Below, piece by piece: positions 59,301 through 60,000 of a stretch of DNA of 60,000 nucleotides. Position numbers and translations under genes: made by a program. The stretch covers positions 3,042,501 to 3,102,500 of the forward strand of contig OX485807.1 in the NCBI GenBank assembly GCA_950295325.1, given 5' to 3'. The notes below the pieces were generated by a model. That model was not told where the DNA came from, made no database searches, and was given only the letters and a program-made list of their open reading frames with translations. Position 1 is the stretch's first letter, and each line of letters starts with the position of its first letter. This stretch comes from Polytrichum commune. Its lineage: Eukaryota; Streptophyta; Polytrichopsida; Polytrichales; Polytrichaceae.

Positions 59301-60000
59301 ATGGAGGGAGTTGGTGGAAGAGGGGATTCCTTCTCTGACGACATGGGCAACACCCAATCTCCGTCTGGGGATGAGCTAGACATTGTTGGGGAGGATAATT
59401 TTGATGACAGTGCAGATGAAGGTGACTTGGGGAGTCCTTCGCCATCTGCCCCTTCTTGCCCCACTGTGGAATGTGCTGGGCTTTCACGAGCTTCATGGGT
59501 GAATTTGGATGTAGTACTTGTTAATGACAGTGGAGTTGCTGTGGCGGAGGGTATTTGTCGTAACACACATCCACAAGATTGCATTGATGAAAACCCCCTT
59601 GGCACCGAGGACGTTGGAGTTGTTATATTGGAATCACTCGTACATTCCGAAGTTAATCCAACTCATAGGTTCTCGTTGCGAAGGTGGCCGTTGAGGAATG
59701 TGACAATTGATGGGGTTAATTTGCATGAGCATGAGCGACGACACATCCAAATCCAAGAGGAGCTCCAAGCAAACATTCGGCCACGCAAAGGCCTACGGAA
59801 GTACGATACATTGGCACGTCCTATTCCGTCTGCAAATGAGTGTAAACGTCAAAGGTTGCTTTGTGAGGAGTCCATTAGAGAAGTTGCCACAAAGGATTGT
59901 TGTGTACATCGTTGTTGCCAATTGTTCCCAAGGGATAAATTGAAGGCCATCCGCGAGGAAATGTGGCTTGGAGATTTCCGTCTAAGATCCACCAAAAAGC
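59301..60000 (+). CDS. 5' part of an unrecognised gene with Cys-rich segment, runs off window
   Basis: The ATG at 59301 follows a likely acceptor (TGTGTGTAG at 59295). The frame then stays open for 233 codons to the window edge. The N-terminal 60 residues are acidic and Ser/Asp-rich (MEGVGGRGDSFSDDMGN...). A basic stretch follows (HEHERRHIQIQEEL, RPRKGLRKYD). A Cys-rich segment comes last (CCVHRCCQLFPRDKLKAIRE, then EEMWLGDFRLR). That last motif resembles the Cys-rich N-terminal module I associate with some transposon-derived plant proteins, but I cannot name the family with certainty. It diverges from the ParB-methylase-like gene, and both have dyad arrays in their leaders. The rest of the protein lies outside. 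Confidence 0.55.
   Translation, partial: MEGVGGRGDSFSDDMGNTQSPSGDELDIVGEDNFDDSADEGDLGSPSPSAPSCPTVECAGLSRASWVNLDVVLVNDSGVAVAEGICRNTHPQDCIDENPLGTEDVGVVILESLVHSEVNPTHRFSLRRWPLRNVTIDGVNLHEHERRHIQIQEELQANIRPRKGLRKYDTLARPIPSANECKRQRLLCEESIREVATKDCCVHRCCQLFPRDKLKAIREEMWLGDFRLRSTKK

Overview
The window looks like land-plant nuclear DNA: F-box/kelch and RALF genes, nuclear-type tRNA-Ala(AGC) and tRNA-Thr(AGT), Ty1/copia and LINE remnants, short TTTAGGG interstitial runs, long AT-rich intergenic stretches and introns with GT/AG borders. The form of the RALF peptides (RRML cleavage site, NPNC spacing) and the LINE type make me suspect a seed-free plant (moss, lycophyte or fern), but this is a guess and the species is unknown to me.

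Layout. 1-7.6 kb is repeat-rich and largely gene-free; it includes an inverted-repeat element enclosing a LINE fragment (3.8-4.7 kb) and a promoter-like G-box block (5.3-5.45 kb). 7.66-9.30 kb (-) is a two-exon F-box/kelch gene whose 5' end runs into a degenerate tandem array (9.3-10.27 kb). 13.9-20 kb holds two decayed copia elements meeting head to head. Three RALF peptide genes lie at 22.75 (-), 26.7 (-) and 41.0 kb (+). A hairpin-forming inverted repeat sits at 27.9-28.4 kb. Two tRNA genes 5 nt apart are at 32.04-32.19 kb (-). A clean Harbinger/Tourist-type MITE is at 38.1-38.65 kb. A LINE tail with RNase H, a zinc-knuckle-like segment and a restriction-like endonuclease-like segment is at 44.9-46.4 kb (-).

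46.8-60 kb is the most unusual part. On the minus strand, three long exons joined by good phase-0 splice sites encode a protein I read as a ParB/DGQH-type domain followed by a degenerate N4/N6 DNA-methyltransferase fold. A HAD/FCP1-like exon and two further exons follow. Diverging on the plus strand, an open gene with a Cys-rich segment starts at 59301 and runs off the window. Around and inside these genes are 29 copies of a 20-bp dyad, TTTGGGTCG-NN-CGACCCAAA. They lie in the introns, in 5' leaders, inside one coding exon, and in arrays with 32-, 36- and about 120-bp periods. In the largest array the asymmetric centre (GT/AC) alternates in orientation. I saw no intact copy in the first 49 kb. 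A ParB-methylase-like protein beside a private set of dyad sites is the best candidate for an undescribed system here, possibly a large mobile element or a self-recognising gene cluster. The link between protein and sites is inference.
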